Assembly (NCBI RefSeq): GCF_001557535.2
Contig: NZ_CP014309.1
Coordinates: forward strand, 186,001 to 250,000
Length of the DNA: 64,000 nucleotides
Reading direction: 5' to 3'
Source: Burkholderia sp. PAMC 26561
GTDB lineage: Bacteria; Pseudomonadota; Gammaproteobacteria; Burkholderiales; Burkholderiaceae
Below, piece after piece: positions 1 through 8,913 of the stretch (positions are counted from its first letter, which is position 1; each line of letters opens with the position of its first letter). A program made the position numbers and the translations under genes. The notes below the pieces were generated by a model that was given only the letters and a program-made list of their open reading frames with translations, did not search any database and had not been told where the DNA came from.

Positions 1-36
1 CTGCAATTGCGAGTGCAACATTCGGAGTTTAATTTG

Positions 37-1362
37 ATGAGTCGTACATTTGGACGCCCAGATTCGCGAGGCAGCGGTCCACGTCCAGCGCGCCAGCACC
101 CGCCGACCAGCGCATCGCAGACGCAAAAGAAGCATTACGGGAAACCCGCGCAGTCAAAGGATCCCGCCCAGACGGCATCTATATTCAAGACTCGAGCGTT
201 CAAAGTACTTGTCGACGCTGTTGGTGCAGAAAATGTAGCGTTGGGTCTCGACTCGAATCTGGCCCGCATCGCAGAATTGGTCAGCGGCGAGCGTTTTACG
301 CCCGAGACAGCGTTTCACATGGAAACGACGCTTGGTCTTCCCGATGGTTTCTTCGATCACCCAAACCCAACGTTGCCACCAGACGTGATCGCACGACTGC
401 GCTCTCCGCTGGAAAATCGGCCAACTGACAGCGTATTTGATGACCCAGTGGAAGCTTCGCCAAGTCATAAGTCAGCCAATCATACAAAACACCCCGTTTT
501 GAGCGAAGCTGTAACAGCCAAGGATGTCGATATGCCAAGAAAGACCAGCACTGCACCCGCGCCGGCCAGCAAGAAGGGCAAGGCGATCGCGCCGAAAGAT
601 GCCGGCGCAAGCGCGAAGGCCGATCAGTCGAAGGGTGTTTCGAGGGCGGCTAAGGCAGCGCAGCAACAGTCGCTTGAACTGGCGAGCACACTTTCAATTC
701 CTGAGGTTCGACAGGCGAACCTTCATATCTTGACTGCCCGCAATGGATCGAAAGCGCTGCTAAGTCGAATGTTGAACCTAAGCCAGTCAAACATGGCGCA
801 TCGGTTGCACGGGAAAAAGCGTTTGGACGATGTCGAGGTGAAACGCTTTACCGATGTACTAGAGCTGCCAGCGGGGTGGCTCGACACGCCACGACAGACG
901 CACGATGTGCCTGACCACGTGAACGAGCTCCTCGCACCGACCTCAAGAAAACGCAAGACTGCGACGCCCACAGCAACAAGTTATAAACCGCAAGCGGCGG
1001 TAGCGAAACATCTTGTGGACGAAACTAGCACGGTGCCTCAACCGCAAACCGTCAGCGTCCCAGACCAAGACGTTACAGGTAACCTAATGGAAAATGTCAC
1101 CACTGTAGCGAACGCTGCAGACTTCCTTAAGAAACCCGTTGATGCGGTTGATGGTGCCAACCAAAACAACCAACCGTCGAACACTGGGAAAGACTTGGCC
1201 AACGAAGCGCTTTCGCTTTCAGTGGCGAGCGACCTTGCTCATTTGCGTGGGATTCCACCCATCGCTGAAGCATTGCTGAAGACAATTGCTGCGAAGGCGC
1301 GGACCGGGCTTCTGAACGAAAACAAGGCGTTGGAGCTCTTGCAACAAATGATTTTGCTCTGA
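37..1362 (+). CDS. Hypothetical protein with two HTH-like repeats
   Basis: I do not recognise a named family. The protein (about 441 aa) holds two similar segments of about 65 residues, near residues 50-115 and 225-295. Each has a short helical pattern ending in a leucine-proline-x-G-[WF]-[FL]-D motif (LGLPDGFFDHP and LELPAGWLDTP), which is what the end of a Cro/cI-like helix-turn-helix looks like in Burkholderia regulators. Low-complexity Ala/Lys/Thr linkers separate them. ATG at 37 is chosen over the TTG at 7 because GGAG lies 9 bases upstream. A DNA-binding role is inferred from the repeats only. There is no operon partner; the next gene is convergent. Confidence 0.75.
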   Translation: MSRTFGRPDSRGSGPRPARQHPPTSASQTQKKHYGKPAQSKDPAQTASIFKTRAFKVLVDAVGAENVALGLDSNLARIAELVSGERFTPETAFHMETTLGLPDGFFDHPNPTLPPDVIARLRSPLENRPTDSVFDDPVEASPSHKSANHTKHPVLSEAVTAKDVDMPRKTSTAPAPASKKGKAIAPKDAGASAKADQSKGVSRAAKAAQQQSLELASTLSIPEVRQANLHILTARNGSKALLSRMLNLSQSNMAHRLHGKKRLDDVEVKRFTDVLELPAGWLDTPRQTHDVPDHVNELLAPTSRKRKTATPTATSYKPQAAVAKHLVDETSTVPQPQTVSVPDQDVTGNLMENVTTVANAADFLKKPVDAVDGANQNNQPSNTGKDLANEALSLSVASDLAHLRGIPPIAEALLKTIAAKARTGLLNENKALELLQQMILL

Positions 1363-1378
1363 TGAATCTTTGGTCAAG

Positions 1379-1398
1379 GATCAATTTCTCAATTGATC
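1379..1398. repeat. Perfect 8-bp inverted repeat after the first gene
   Basis: GATCAATT and AATTGATC flank a 4-base TCTC loop just past the stop codon at 1362. It lies between two convergent genes and could act as a weak transcript end, but no T-run follows, so terminator function is doubtful. Confidence 0.35.
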
Positions 1399-1616
1399 AT
1401 GACGACAAGTTCGTTTAGATGGTCTGGGATGCGGTGTGGGGCGGCACAAATAGGTTGATGCAAATCTGCGCCGGATCAGACGCCGTTATTGGTTGATGCG
1501 TCGCATCCAGGGCTATTCGAAGACCGGCAACGATATAGTCGGCCTGCGGTATGGCATTTAAACCCAGCATCGCGCGACGAACGATGCGGAGCCGCAAGGT
1601 TACCTCCGCTCACCAA

Positions 1617-2246
1617 CTATGAAGCGATGGGGCTCGCTGTTTGCAAGATCTTTTGATTGTTTTCACCGCAGCGCTTGTACCACTTCTGGGCAATTGCGCG
1701 GTTAGGGACCGAGTCTCCTGACGCCGTGCATCCCCAGCGATTCTCCCAGTAGAGAGCAAGTGTCTGCGCAGCTTCGCGATGGCCAAATCCGAATGCCATC
1801 TCGTATCTTGCCTTCGCGAGCTCGACATCAAGCGCTTCGCCGCGCCCAAGCCGGGCACTATCGCCCAGCGCCGCTGCCGAAAGTCCCTTCAGCTTGTCTT
1901 GCGCGTTTTCATCTTTCAATACGTCGACGAGGATGCGATTGGCCGATTCCGGATCGCTGTCGCCGCCCGTGCCAGCGAAGAGCGACAGGGCGTAAGTGAC
2001 GCGCAACGCGGGATGCTTGTCGATGCCGATCTGCATGAGGAGCTTACGGCCCAAATACGGAGCACCGGAAATTGAAGATAGAAGCAGGGCGTTTGCGGTC
2101 GTGGCAATTGACTCGAGCGGGGCAAAGCCCGATTTGTACGCGGATACAACATGTCGATAGAACTGTTCGATGTCGAGCGCAGCATCGTGAACCTTAAGCG
2201 CTTGCCACTCTCGATGGATTTGGTTAAACCAACTCAATTCGGCCAT
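1617..2246 (-). CDS. Sel1/TPR-like helical repeat protein
   Basis: A 209-aa soluble protein with no signal peptide. It is predicted to be all-helical, with degenerate repeats rich in small residues (for example AAALGDSARLGRG and AKARYEMAFGFGHREAAQTL). The last part resembles Sel1 repeats, with G-H-x-x-A-A-x-x-L-A and an A-x-x-W-Y-x-R end. Such repeats usually make protein-protein contacts; no enzymatic residues are visible. The start is supported by GAGGAAA upstream of the ATG. It is a single gene, divergent from the H-NS gene across about 490 bp. The family assignment is an inference from the repeat pattern. Confidence 0.7.
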   Translation of the reverse strand: MAELSWFNQIHREWQALKVHDAALDIEQFYRHVVSAYKSGFAPLESIATTANALLLSSISGAPYLGRKLLMQIGIDKHPALRVTYALSLFAGTGGDSDPESANRILVDVLKDENAQDKLKGLSAAALGDSARLGRGEALDVELAKARYEMAFGFGHREAAQTLALYWENRWGCTASGDSVPNRAIAQKWYKRCGENNQKILQTASPIAS

Positions 2247-2739
2247 ATGAATTTCCTCGCGTAACGATGCGGGATATATTACTCTTGATAAGGCGGTGCT
2301 TGAGTGAATGACGGTCTTTGTTACGACTTACTTGATTCACTGAATGACCGTCCCGAAACAACGTCTGCTCACACAGCGGCAAATGCTCCAGGGCATGCTT
2401 CTCTTTGCCTACTTATCCGTAGGACAACGGCGGATGTGCGCATCCTCGATTCAGGATAGACGTAGGAAGAAGCCTTGAGTTTGCGCAACGCAGCTCGCGT
2501 CTACAAAGGAATGAACAAACGAAGTCTGAATAAGATTCCAATAGTGCAAGGGCACCGCTGTTCTTCGACCGACAATCGATAAGAACTCGATGCTCAAGTA
2601 TCCGAGCTTTGAAAACGAAGCGGTAAGGCTGCAATCGAAAATATCGATGTACGCGGATGTAATGCTTTGAACTGACAAGTTTGTTTGCGTAAATCAAGCG
2701 TCGTGGCATAGTGCTAGCATTCACTATTTGGAGGTCACG
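2247..2739. other. Intergenic, divergent promoter region
   Basis: No coding frame here looks real. It contains a short direct repeat, GAATGACGGT near 2306 and GAATGACCGT near 2342, and must hold the promoters of the Sel1-like gene (minus) and the H-NS gene (plus). I cannot place a convincing -35/-10 pair. Confidence 0.4.
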
Positions 2740-3621
2740 ATGCCCACACTCGAAGTCATTCAAGAAAAGCTAAAGAAGTTGCAGGCGCAAGCCGACGTGC
2801 TCATAGCAAAGAAAGCGCAGTCCGCGTTGGAGCAAATCCGTCGCCTGATGCTAGAACACAGATTGACGACCGAAGATATCGAAGAAAAAACGAAAGCAAG
2901 GCGGGAAGCAAAAGGGGACAGCGGTTTGGCTATTGGGTCAAAGCGCAAAGCATCCAATGCCCGTGGCACCAAAGTCGCTCCCAAGTTCCAGGACCCAAAG
3001 AGTGGTGCCACATGGACCGGCCGGGGAAGTGCACCGGCTTGGATCGCTAAAGCGAAAAACCGCAGTCGGTTTCTGATTCAAGGTGATGCGGTGGCGGCTC
3101 ACGCGGCGTCTCCCGAAATTGAGAACGCGGAAGCAACGACGACAGCGAAACCGCGTGGGTACCGAACGGGACCGCAGCCGGCTAAGTATCGCGACCGCAA
3201 GTCAGGTGCAACATGGAGCGGAAAAGGACGCGCACCGGCATGGCTTGCGAACGTCAGAGATCGCACCAAATTCCTGATTGAGGAGGAGGGTGCATCGCCT
3301 GTTGCTGAAGTCGCGACCAAAGCGGCGCGTAAAGCGTCTGCTGTAGGCAAGAAGGCGAATGCAGCAAAAAAGCCAACGCGGAAAGTTGCAGCGAAGAAAA
3401 TCACCGCAAAAAAGGCCGCCGCCACAAAAAATGAGGTGAAGGAAGCAACGCCGAGACAATCCGTTGCTGCTAGCAAGAAGGTTGCTGCGAAGAAAACAGG
3501 GACTGTCGCTAAAAAGAGAGTTGCAAAGAAGGTGAGTGGTTCAGGCAGTGCTGCGAAGGCAGCAACGGTAGCTGACGATAACGGCAGTACCCAAGCAGCC
3601 ATTGAAGCGCCCGTAGTGTAA
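2740..3621 (+). CDS. H-NS family protein with two C-terminal DNA-binding domains and an H1-like tail
   Basis: A nucleoid-associated protein of about 293 aa. Residues 1-60 form the charged coiled-coil oligomerisation region of H-NS. Two copies of the H-NS DNA-binding motif follow: DPKSGATWTGRGSAPAWI near 85-102 and DRKSGATWSGKGRAPAWL near 152-169. After about residue 195 comes a Lys/Ala/Pro-rich tail (AAKKPTRKVAAKK type) like bacterial histone-H1-like proteins. Ordinary H-NS proteins are about 90-140 aa with one such domain, so this is a large fused form. The start at 2740 has GGAGGT at good spacing; the TTG at 2728 lies inside that Shine-Dalgarno. It is expected to bind AT-rich DNA. The doubled domain and tail suggest bridging or compaction, which is inference. 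Confidence 0.93.
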   Translation: MPTLEVIQEKLKKLQAQADVLIAKKAQSALEQIRRLMLEHRLTTEDIEEKTKARREAKGDSGLAIGSKRKASNARGTKVAPKFQDPKSGATWTGRGSAPAWIAKAKNRSRFLIQGDAVAAHAASPEIENAEATTTAKPRGYRTGPQPAKYRDRKSGATWSGKGRAPAWLANVRDRTKFLIEEEGASPVAEVATKAARKASAVGKKANAAKKPTRKVAAKKITAKKAAATKNEVKEATPRQSVAASKKVAAKKTGTVAKKRVAKKVSGSGSAAKAATVADDNGSTQAAIEAPVV

Positions 3622-3627
3622 AACGGG

Positions 3628-3663
3628 TGAGAGCGCGCGGGCGGCCTTTTGGCCGCTCGCTCC
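3628..3663 (+). terminator. GC-rich hairpin after the H-NS gene
   Basis: Just after the stop codon, a GC-rich arm ending GGGCGGCC is separated by TTTT from GGCCGCTCGCTC, giving a strong stem with one mismatch. No trailing T-run is visible, so it may be a Rho-dependent or bidirectional end. Confidence 0.45.
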
Positions 3664-3949
3664 CGATGCGGAGCGCAACGGCGCGCGTGAAAAGCCTGTT
3701 GACCAAGCAGTGTCAATAGTTGCCGTTCTTGCAACTCCGAGATCGGACGAGAGCACCACATAATTTGTGGATGGGCGGAAACACACCACGTGCAACTGAA
3801 GGCTCGGGCTCTGCGATTTTTCTTTCTTTCTGCTCGGACAGCAAGCCTGTCCGCTTTCGGAGTGGCTGCTACGACTGGCGTGGCAACTGCGCATCTGGCA
3901 TGACTTGCCCTATTGCGTAGCGAGCGCACGAAGCGATCCGGAATCGTCG

Positions 3950-4162
3950 ATGAACCCGGCAAGCTCGCAGCTGATAGAGACGACTCGCGTACTTCTCAAT
4001 GCAGCCAAATCTGCCGGCATGGCGGTGAAGGAAGTGACGACAGAGGATATCTTCGAACTTGTCACGACATTATCCTGGGGCGTTGATCGTTTCGGCGACG
4101 ACGAGCAAGCTGCCCGCAGGCGAGTTGCCATTGCGACTGTGAGCATCTTTCGCGAGACGTGA
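3950..4162 (+). pseudogene. Remnant resembling a TetR-family C-terminal domain
   Basis: About 70 codons, with SSQLIETTRVLLNAAKSAG followed by a T-x-E-D-I-F-E-L-V segment and a final RRRVAIATVSIFRE. This resembles the last two helices of the ligand-binding domain of TetR-type regulators. No N-terminal HTH is found in any frame between 3622 and 3950, and no Shine-Dalgarno precedes the ATG. It is therefore probably a truncated relic. The assignment rests on pattern only; it could instead be a small unrelated helical protein. Confidence 0.45.
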
Positions 4163-4376
4163 CGTTCCGAGCACGCTGAGCCAGGACTTACGCTTTTATT
4201 TGGCTTCCATCGAAGTGCCGATGGCAATGACCGGATTAATTCGCATTGGTGTTGATTTTCGAGTGCCCATGTCGAATAGATCACGGCATGAAAATAAAAG
4301 TTCTGGCGTTCGCGCGTCAGGGCCTAAGAATTCACCACGCCAATCCAACGATACGGCTTGCAGCGGATCGCTCCAA

Positions 4377-5546
4377 TTATTGATGCGTTGCGGACCTGGC
4401 TTCGTCGGATTGGAAGCGTACCGTCCACGGGTCTTCAGCCAGCACGCTCGGGTCCGCGATGAGCGTGTCCTGCGTCGGTCCGAATAACGCATACGGCAAA
4501 TAGCCATAGCCGTTATCGCCGAAAGTCGGTCCCCAGGAATTTTCGCTTTCTACCAGGCCGGTGGCGTCGTCGTAACCGATGGCCAGAACGAAGTGGTAGC
4601 CGTCGGCAAGATCGGAAGCAGGTTGATGGAAAGGGTTCATGTCATTTACAGGGCCGCCTGCATAACCGGTGGCTTTGCCAGCAGATCCAACAGAACCACC
4701 CCCGGAGCCCATAGCGCCGCCTGCGGAGTCCACAGCGCCACCTCCAGAGCCCACGGCGCGGCCCGCTGAGCCCACAGAACCGCCTGCCGAACCAGCGGAT
4801 ACGCTCGATGCACCGGTCCGGACGTCGCCGAGTGCTGCGGTCGGCACAGGGAACACGCCGGTTCGCCATGTCGGCGATAAAACCGCGTCGCTGCCATAGC
4901 CGACCGAGCGCGCCACAGGAAAGGCAACGGGCACAGGATAGCCGTCGGCGATCGACACTTTCATGGCTCGCAGCGTCGTTACCCTGTACACCTTCGCCAG
5001 CTTGCGCGTTACTGCATCGTCGAAGGCGCTCGCGGGCGGCTCGACCGCGAACTTCGCCGTGTCGTAGGGCCATAGACTTTCGACGCACACGCCGTAGTTC
5101 TCAAGCGCCTCGACGACCGCGTCGGCTTTGCATCCCGAATCGTCGCCGTTTTGTTCCTTCTCGATCAGTACGCGAGTCGCGTAATAGCAAAAGAGCGGCG
5201 ACAGACATTCATCTTGTCCATCGCGCATGTGCAGGAACCGCAATGCGCTGGTGAACGCGAAGGCCGCGCATGACTGGATAGGATCCTGATCGAGGACGGG
5301 CGGGCACATCGAACGCAAGCTTGCCGAAGCCGGCGGTTCCCGCAATGTTTTGTTCGCAGTCGCTATCTTGAGTTCGGGCCGGGCGAGCGGCTTGAGCCGT
5401 CGCGCAGTTGAAGCGAGCTTCCGCACAACGCCATCCACATGAACGGCAGGCGTGACCGCCAATGCCGGAGCGTCTGCCCCCGCGTGCTCACCTCGTGTGT
5501 TGCTCCGACCCGCTTGCACTTGACCGGTTTCCACTTCGTTTTGCAC
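4377..5546 (-). CDS. Papain-like (C1A) cysteine peptidase with Gly/Ser/Ala heptad insert
   Basis: A 389-aa protein with the C1 peptidase layout. The catalytic Cys93 is in DQDPIQSCAAFAF (usual form GSCWAF), His318 in GYHFVLAIGYDD, and Asn337 in ENSWGPTFGDNGYGY. The triad is therefore complete, although the Trp after Cys is replaced by Ala. No signal peptide is seen. Residues 1-75 look like a pro-region or low-complexity N-terminus. Between the Cys and His lobes, residues 250-295 consist of six heptads of the form GS[AG]Gx[AS]V, a flexible insert not normal for the family. The GTG start has GGGAG six bases upstream. Substrate and location are unknown; bacterial C1 proteins of this kind are poorly characterised. 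Confidence 0.85.
   Translation of the reverse strand: MQNEVETGQVQAGRSNTRGEHAGADAPALAVTPAVHVDGVVRKLASTARRLKPLARPELKIATANKTLREPPASASLRSMCPPVLDQDPIQSCAAFAFTSALRFLHMRDGQDECLSPLFCYYATRVLIEKEQNGDDSGCKADAVVEALENYGVCVESLWPYDTAKFAVEPPASAFDDAVTRKLAKVYRVTTLRAMKVSIADGYPVPVAFPVARSVGYGSDAVLSPTWRTGVFPVPTAALGDVRTGASSVSAGSAGGSVGSAGRAVGSGGGAVDSAGGAMGSGGGSVGSAGKATGYAGGPVNDMNPFHQPASDLADGYHFVLAIGYDDATGLVESENSWGPTFGDNGYGYLPYALFGPTQDTLIADPSVLAEDPWTVRFQSDEARSATHQ
4670..4795 (-). repeat. 21-bp in-frame tandem repeat, about six units, inside the peptidase gene
   Basis: Six imperfect 21-bp units encode consecutive heptads GSAGGSV, GSAGRAV, GSGGGAV, DSAGGAM, GSGGGSV and GSAGKAT. Because the unit is a multiple of three, copy-number changes would alter linker length without breaking the gene. 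Confidence 0.85.
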
Positions 5547-5812
5547 GTGACTCCCTTTTTTGTGAGCGATTGCTTTCGATTCAACAACCGCAATCGTCTT
5601 ATTTTGGGCGAGCGGGCGTTAAGCCAATCGTCGATCACAAGGGCGATTACCGCCTATTTCCGCATACTGCGGGCGGCGAAGTATGTTAGCGAGCGCGGCC
5701 GGGTGCAGGCCTGCATCTTTACCAAGCCGGTCATAAATGGCGAGGTTGAGGCAACGCCGGCGTGAACGAGCGTCGCGAGTCAATGGCCGACGTCGAAAGA
5801 ACATTCGCGCTA

Positions 5813-6979
5813 TCAGCGTGCCGTGACAGCCACGGGATTTGAAGGCGCAATCTCCAGGGCAATATTCTCGAACAATCGCGATGCCGCTGACACGTCCGGC
5901 GAATCGGCATTTTTCGTTGCCGTTACCGCGATCGAAATACCGTTTTTTTCAAGGTACGCCGATACACCTGAATAGCCGAAGAACGACGGGTTTTGCAACA
6001 GCCAGCCATTGACCACGACAATGCCCAACCCGTCGTACGCTTTGCCGCGCGACGTCACCGGATTCTGCGCGATCATTTCTGCTCGCGCGCGTGAAGAGAT
6101 AAGCTCGCCACCGCCGATTGCCCGCGTGCTTCTGAGGATATCGGGGATCGTGGAAGACATGATTGCGCCGTGTGCGAGCGTCCAGGAGGGGTTCCAAGCG
6201 GTCGAATTCTGGTAACTGCCGAGTTCGTTTGAATACGCATTCAATACTGGCAAAGGCATAAACGCATCGTCGTTGCTGAAGGTCTGGTTCAGTTGTAATG
6301 GACGCAAAATTCGTTGGCTGATCAACGTGTCGAGCGGCAGTCCTGCGACTTTCGCGAGCACTTGACCAAAGAGCACAAAATTGGCGTGCGAATACGCGAA
6401 ACAGGTCCCTGGATCGCAAACCGACGGTTTGGAGAACGCGTCAGCGAGCAATTCGCTTTCTTGCCATTGTCGATAGACGTTCTCTTCGATCGGAATCGTA
6501 TTTACATATTCTGGAAACCCCGATGTCGATGCAATCAACATTCGTAGCGTGACCTTACTTGCGTCGCGTATATCGGGCAGATACTTCGACAGTGGATCGT
6601 CCAGACTTAATTTTCCTTCGTCCTCGAGTTGCAACGCAACCGTCGACAAGTAGGAAATCGCGACAGCGCCAATACGCCAGTGCATGTCGATGGTAGCTGG
6701 CACGTTCGGCGCCGATTCGCCCCACGCCTGCGTGAGCACGACTTGATCGCCCACGCTAACCCCAACGATTGCCGCCCGTAGATCGAGTTGTTGCATCGTG
6801 TCTTGTACGGCTCGACGGACCGAATCGGCAACTTGCGAGCTGCTTGTGCAGCCGGTTTCCAACTGAATTTGATCCACGCCACACGCTGCCGTGGAACTGC
6901 CGCCGCAACTGGTCAATACGCCGCACGCCAGCGCGACCGAGGCAGTCCATGCAAACCAATCAGATCTTTCGAGCAGCAT
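5813..6979 (-). CDS. Catalytically degenerate beta-lactamase-fold lipoprotein
   Basis: A protein of about 388 aa with a lipoprotein signal (lipobox LTSC, Cys25) and the overall fold order of class C beta-lactamase/R61 carboxypeptidase. The surrounding sequence is well kept (EDEGKLSLDDPLSKYLPDI), yet all three catalytic motifs are altered. The SxxK position reads GAVAI instead of GSVTK, YxN reads YSH at about 196-198, and the H-x-G box reads YSG in FGYSGVSAYL. It should therefore not acylate substrates. The ATG at 6979 is preferred over the TTG at 7015 because it gives a clean lipoprotein signal. It is divergent from an intact relative at 7641, so it may be a binding or regulatory partner, or simply a decayed paralogue with an open frame. 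Confidence 0.88.
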   Translation of the reverse strand: MLLERSDWFAWTASVALACGVLTSCGGSSTAACGVDQIQLETGCTSSSQVADSVRRAVQDTMQQLDLRAAIVGVSVGDQVVLTQAWGESAPNVPATIDMHWRIGAVAISYLSTVALQLEDEGKLSLDDPLSKYLPDIRDASKVTLRMLIASTSGFPEYVNTIPIEENVYRQWQESELLADAFSKPSVCDPGTCFAYSHANFVLFGQVLAKVAGLPLDTLISQRILRPLQLNQTFSNDDAFMPLPVLNAYSNELGSYQNSTAWNPSWTLAHGAIMSSTIPDILRSTRAIGGGELISSRARAEMIAQNPVTSRGKAYDGLGIVVVNGWLLQNPSFFGYSGVSAYLEKNGISIAVTATKNADSPDVSAASRLFENIALEIAPSNPVAVTAR

Positions 6980-7640
6980 GAGTAAATAATCCCCGGAGTT
7001 GCGCGGTACCTTCAAGATAAAGAATTACGTTCGACGAGGCAATGGTTCCGAGCGAAGATCCGTGAAAACAAAGTCACGGTATGGCAGATTCGTTGTCGAC
7101 TTGAAGGAAGCAATCCAGTCCAACCTGATCATTCGACGGAATGCTTTGAATCCGGAATGCTTGCTCAAGAAGACTGGATCGGAAAATTCAGAATATGATC
7201 CGTGGTCTGTGAGACTTGGCTTTGTCAGTTCGTATAGTTACGATTTTACTTCGCCAACCGCATTCTAGAAGCGCGGGTGACATTGTTTTCTTCGTCTGAA
7301 GGTTCGACTAAAGCATTCGATTCACGGGCCGGTGCGAACAGATATTTGTTCTCGGGCGCCGTACACTACCGGGTATTCACTAACGGTCGCACTTGCAGGC
7401 CTCATGACCGCGCATTGTTATATGTTGCTGCGGCCCACTAAATCTTATCTTTGAGCGACCGCGCGCCAAACGACAAAAACTTGTATGCATTCCTACAAGT
7501 TTTGACTTATTATTTCAGGGAAGTAATCAATTAGAATAACGAAAATTGTCTAATTAATTCAGGATCGGCTCCGGTCTCTTGTCGTCAACCAGCGGCGGTC
7601 TTCAAAGCATTGCGTCACGGCCAATAAGGAAAACCAAGCA
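6980..7640. other. Intergenic region between divergent hydrolase genes
   Basis: No convincing gene is seen in this stretch of about 660 bp. The part near 7490-7560 is AT-rich and includes an inverted repeat, AATTAGA (7529-7535) and TCTAATT (7549-7555), which could be an operator for the gene at 7641. That is unproven. Confidence 0.4.
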
Positions 7641-8852
7641 ATGATGATCGTCCGCTCTGGTCTTGGGATGCATTTCGCGTCCAGAGGCTGTGTCTTTGCG
7701 TCTTCTCTGATCCTATCGATGTTGTTATCGGGTTGCGGCGGCGATGATTCATCGGACCCGGCGTTCGTGAGTGCAGCCAGGCCGCAAGTCGTCCAGCTAA
7801 TGAGCGATATGCAGGCGCCGGGCGCCGTTGTCTATGTGCAGTCGCCCAAGGGTAATTGGCTGGAATCCTTCGGCGTTGCGGAGCGGGGCACTAGCGCCAC
7901 GATTCCGACAAACGCAAATTTTCGAGTAGGCAGCGTGACCAAGACATGGACCGCCACGGTCATCCTGCAACTCGTTCAGGAAGGCAAGCTGAGCCTCGCG
8001 GACCCCGTCAGCAAGTACATCTCCAACGTGCCGAACGGTACAACGATCACGATCCAGCAATTGCTCGCGATGCGAAGCGGCCTCTACAACTACAGCCGCG
8101 ACCTCGGGTTCAATCAGACGCTCGACTCGCAGCCGGAGACGCTGTGGACCACAGCTGAGCTCCTGACCATTGCATACAGCCACCCCGAGGTGTTCCCACC
8201 CGACACGTCTTTCGACTATTCGAATACGAACTACATCTTGCTGGGCGAGATCATCGAGCACATTACGGGCATGAGCGCCGCCGATGCAATCAAAACCCGG
8301 CTCTTCGCGCCGCTTGGCCTGACTGCAACGTATATGCCGCCGGAGGACAATACGGCGATCCCCGCGCCGTCCGCGCACGGTTATCTGTGGGGCACGAATG
8401 TGGAGACGGCGACTAGCTCGGCCCTGTCACCCGCACGCCAGGCAGCGGCAAAGGACGGATCATTGCAGCCGACGGACGTCACGAATGCCTCGGCGTCGTG
8501 GGGCTGGACGGCGGGATCGGGCATCTCGACGATCAAGGAGCTCGCGGCCGTCGTGCAACGGATGGTTGGTGGCGGCTACCTGAACCCGGACCTGCAGTCG
8601 AAGCGGCTTTCCACCTGCACGTCGCTTCGGGCAAGCAACCCGAACGCGCCGTCGTATTGCCTGGGCATCGTCAAATACGGGACGTACTACGGACACAACG
8701 GCCAGATCAGCGGCTTCAACACGTTCATGGTGTACGACCCGACGACCGCGACGACGATCGTCGTCTGGACCACGACTGCAGACTCGCCCGACGGCCGCCC
8801 GCCCGCCGACACGATCGGACAAATGGTGATCGCGGAGCTCGCCAAGCCGTAA
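7641..8852 (+). CDS. Serine hydrolase lipoprotein, D-alanyl-D-alanine carboxypeptidase type (S12)
   Basis: A 403-aa lipoprotein (lipobox LLSGC, Cys32) with an intact beta-lactamase/R61 active site. The nucleophile Ser98 and Lys101 are in FRVGSVTKTW, YSN is in FDYSNTNYILLG, and the third motif HNG is in YYGHNGQISGF. Family members act on D-Ala-D-Ala or related amides and esters at the outer face of the cell envelope. AAGGA lies upstream of the ATG. The PBP4-like genes follow on the same strand after 61 bp, so the three may form one transcript devoted to peptidoglycan trimming. The exact substrate cannot be read from the sequence. Confidence 0.93.
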   Translation: MMIVRSGLGMHFASRGCVFASSLILSMLLSGCGGDDSSDPAFVSAARPQVVQLMSDMQAPGAVVYVQSPKGNWLESFGVAERGTSATIPTNANFRVGSVTKTWTATVILQLVQEGKLSLADPVSKYISNVPNGTTITIQQLLAMRSGLYNYSRDLGFNQTLDSQPETLWTTAELLTIAYSHPEVFPPDTSFDYSNTNYILLGEIIEHITGMSAADAIKTRLFAPLGLTATYMPPEDNTAIPAPSAHGYLWGTNVETATSSALSPARQAAAKDGSLQPTDVTNASASWGWTAGSGISTIKELAAVVQRMVGGGYLNPDLQSKRLSTCTSLRASNPNAPSYCLGIVKYGTYYGHNGQISGFNTFMVYDPTTATTIVVWTTTADSPDGRPPADTIGQMVIAELAKP

Positions 8853-8913
8853 CGTGAAGCCGCTCCTCAACTGCTCTATATCAAATAAAAGCCAACTAAA
8901 CCAGGAGACGGCG

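Noticed and set aside
4669..4899. Plus-strand Pro/Ala/Thr-rich open frame with heptad repeats
   Set aside because: Shadow of the repeat region in the peptidase gene on the minus strand, whose catalytic motifs confirm the real frame.
8854..8913. Upstream start for the first PBP4-like gene
   Set aside because: No Shine-Dalgarno and it would place extra residues before the lipoprotein signal; AGGAG supports 8914.
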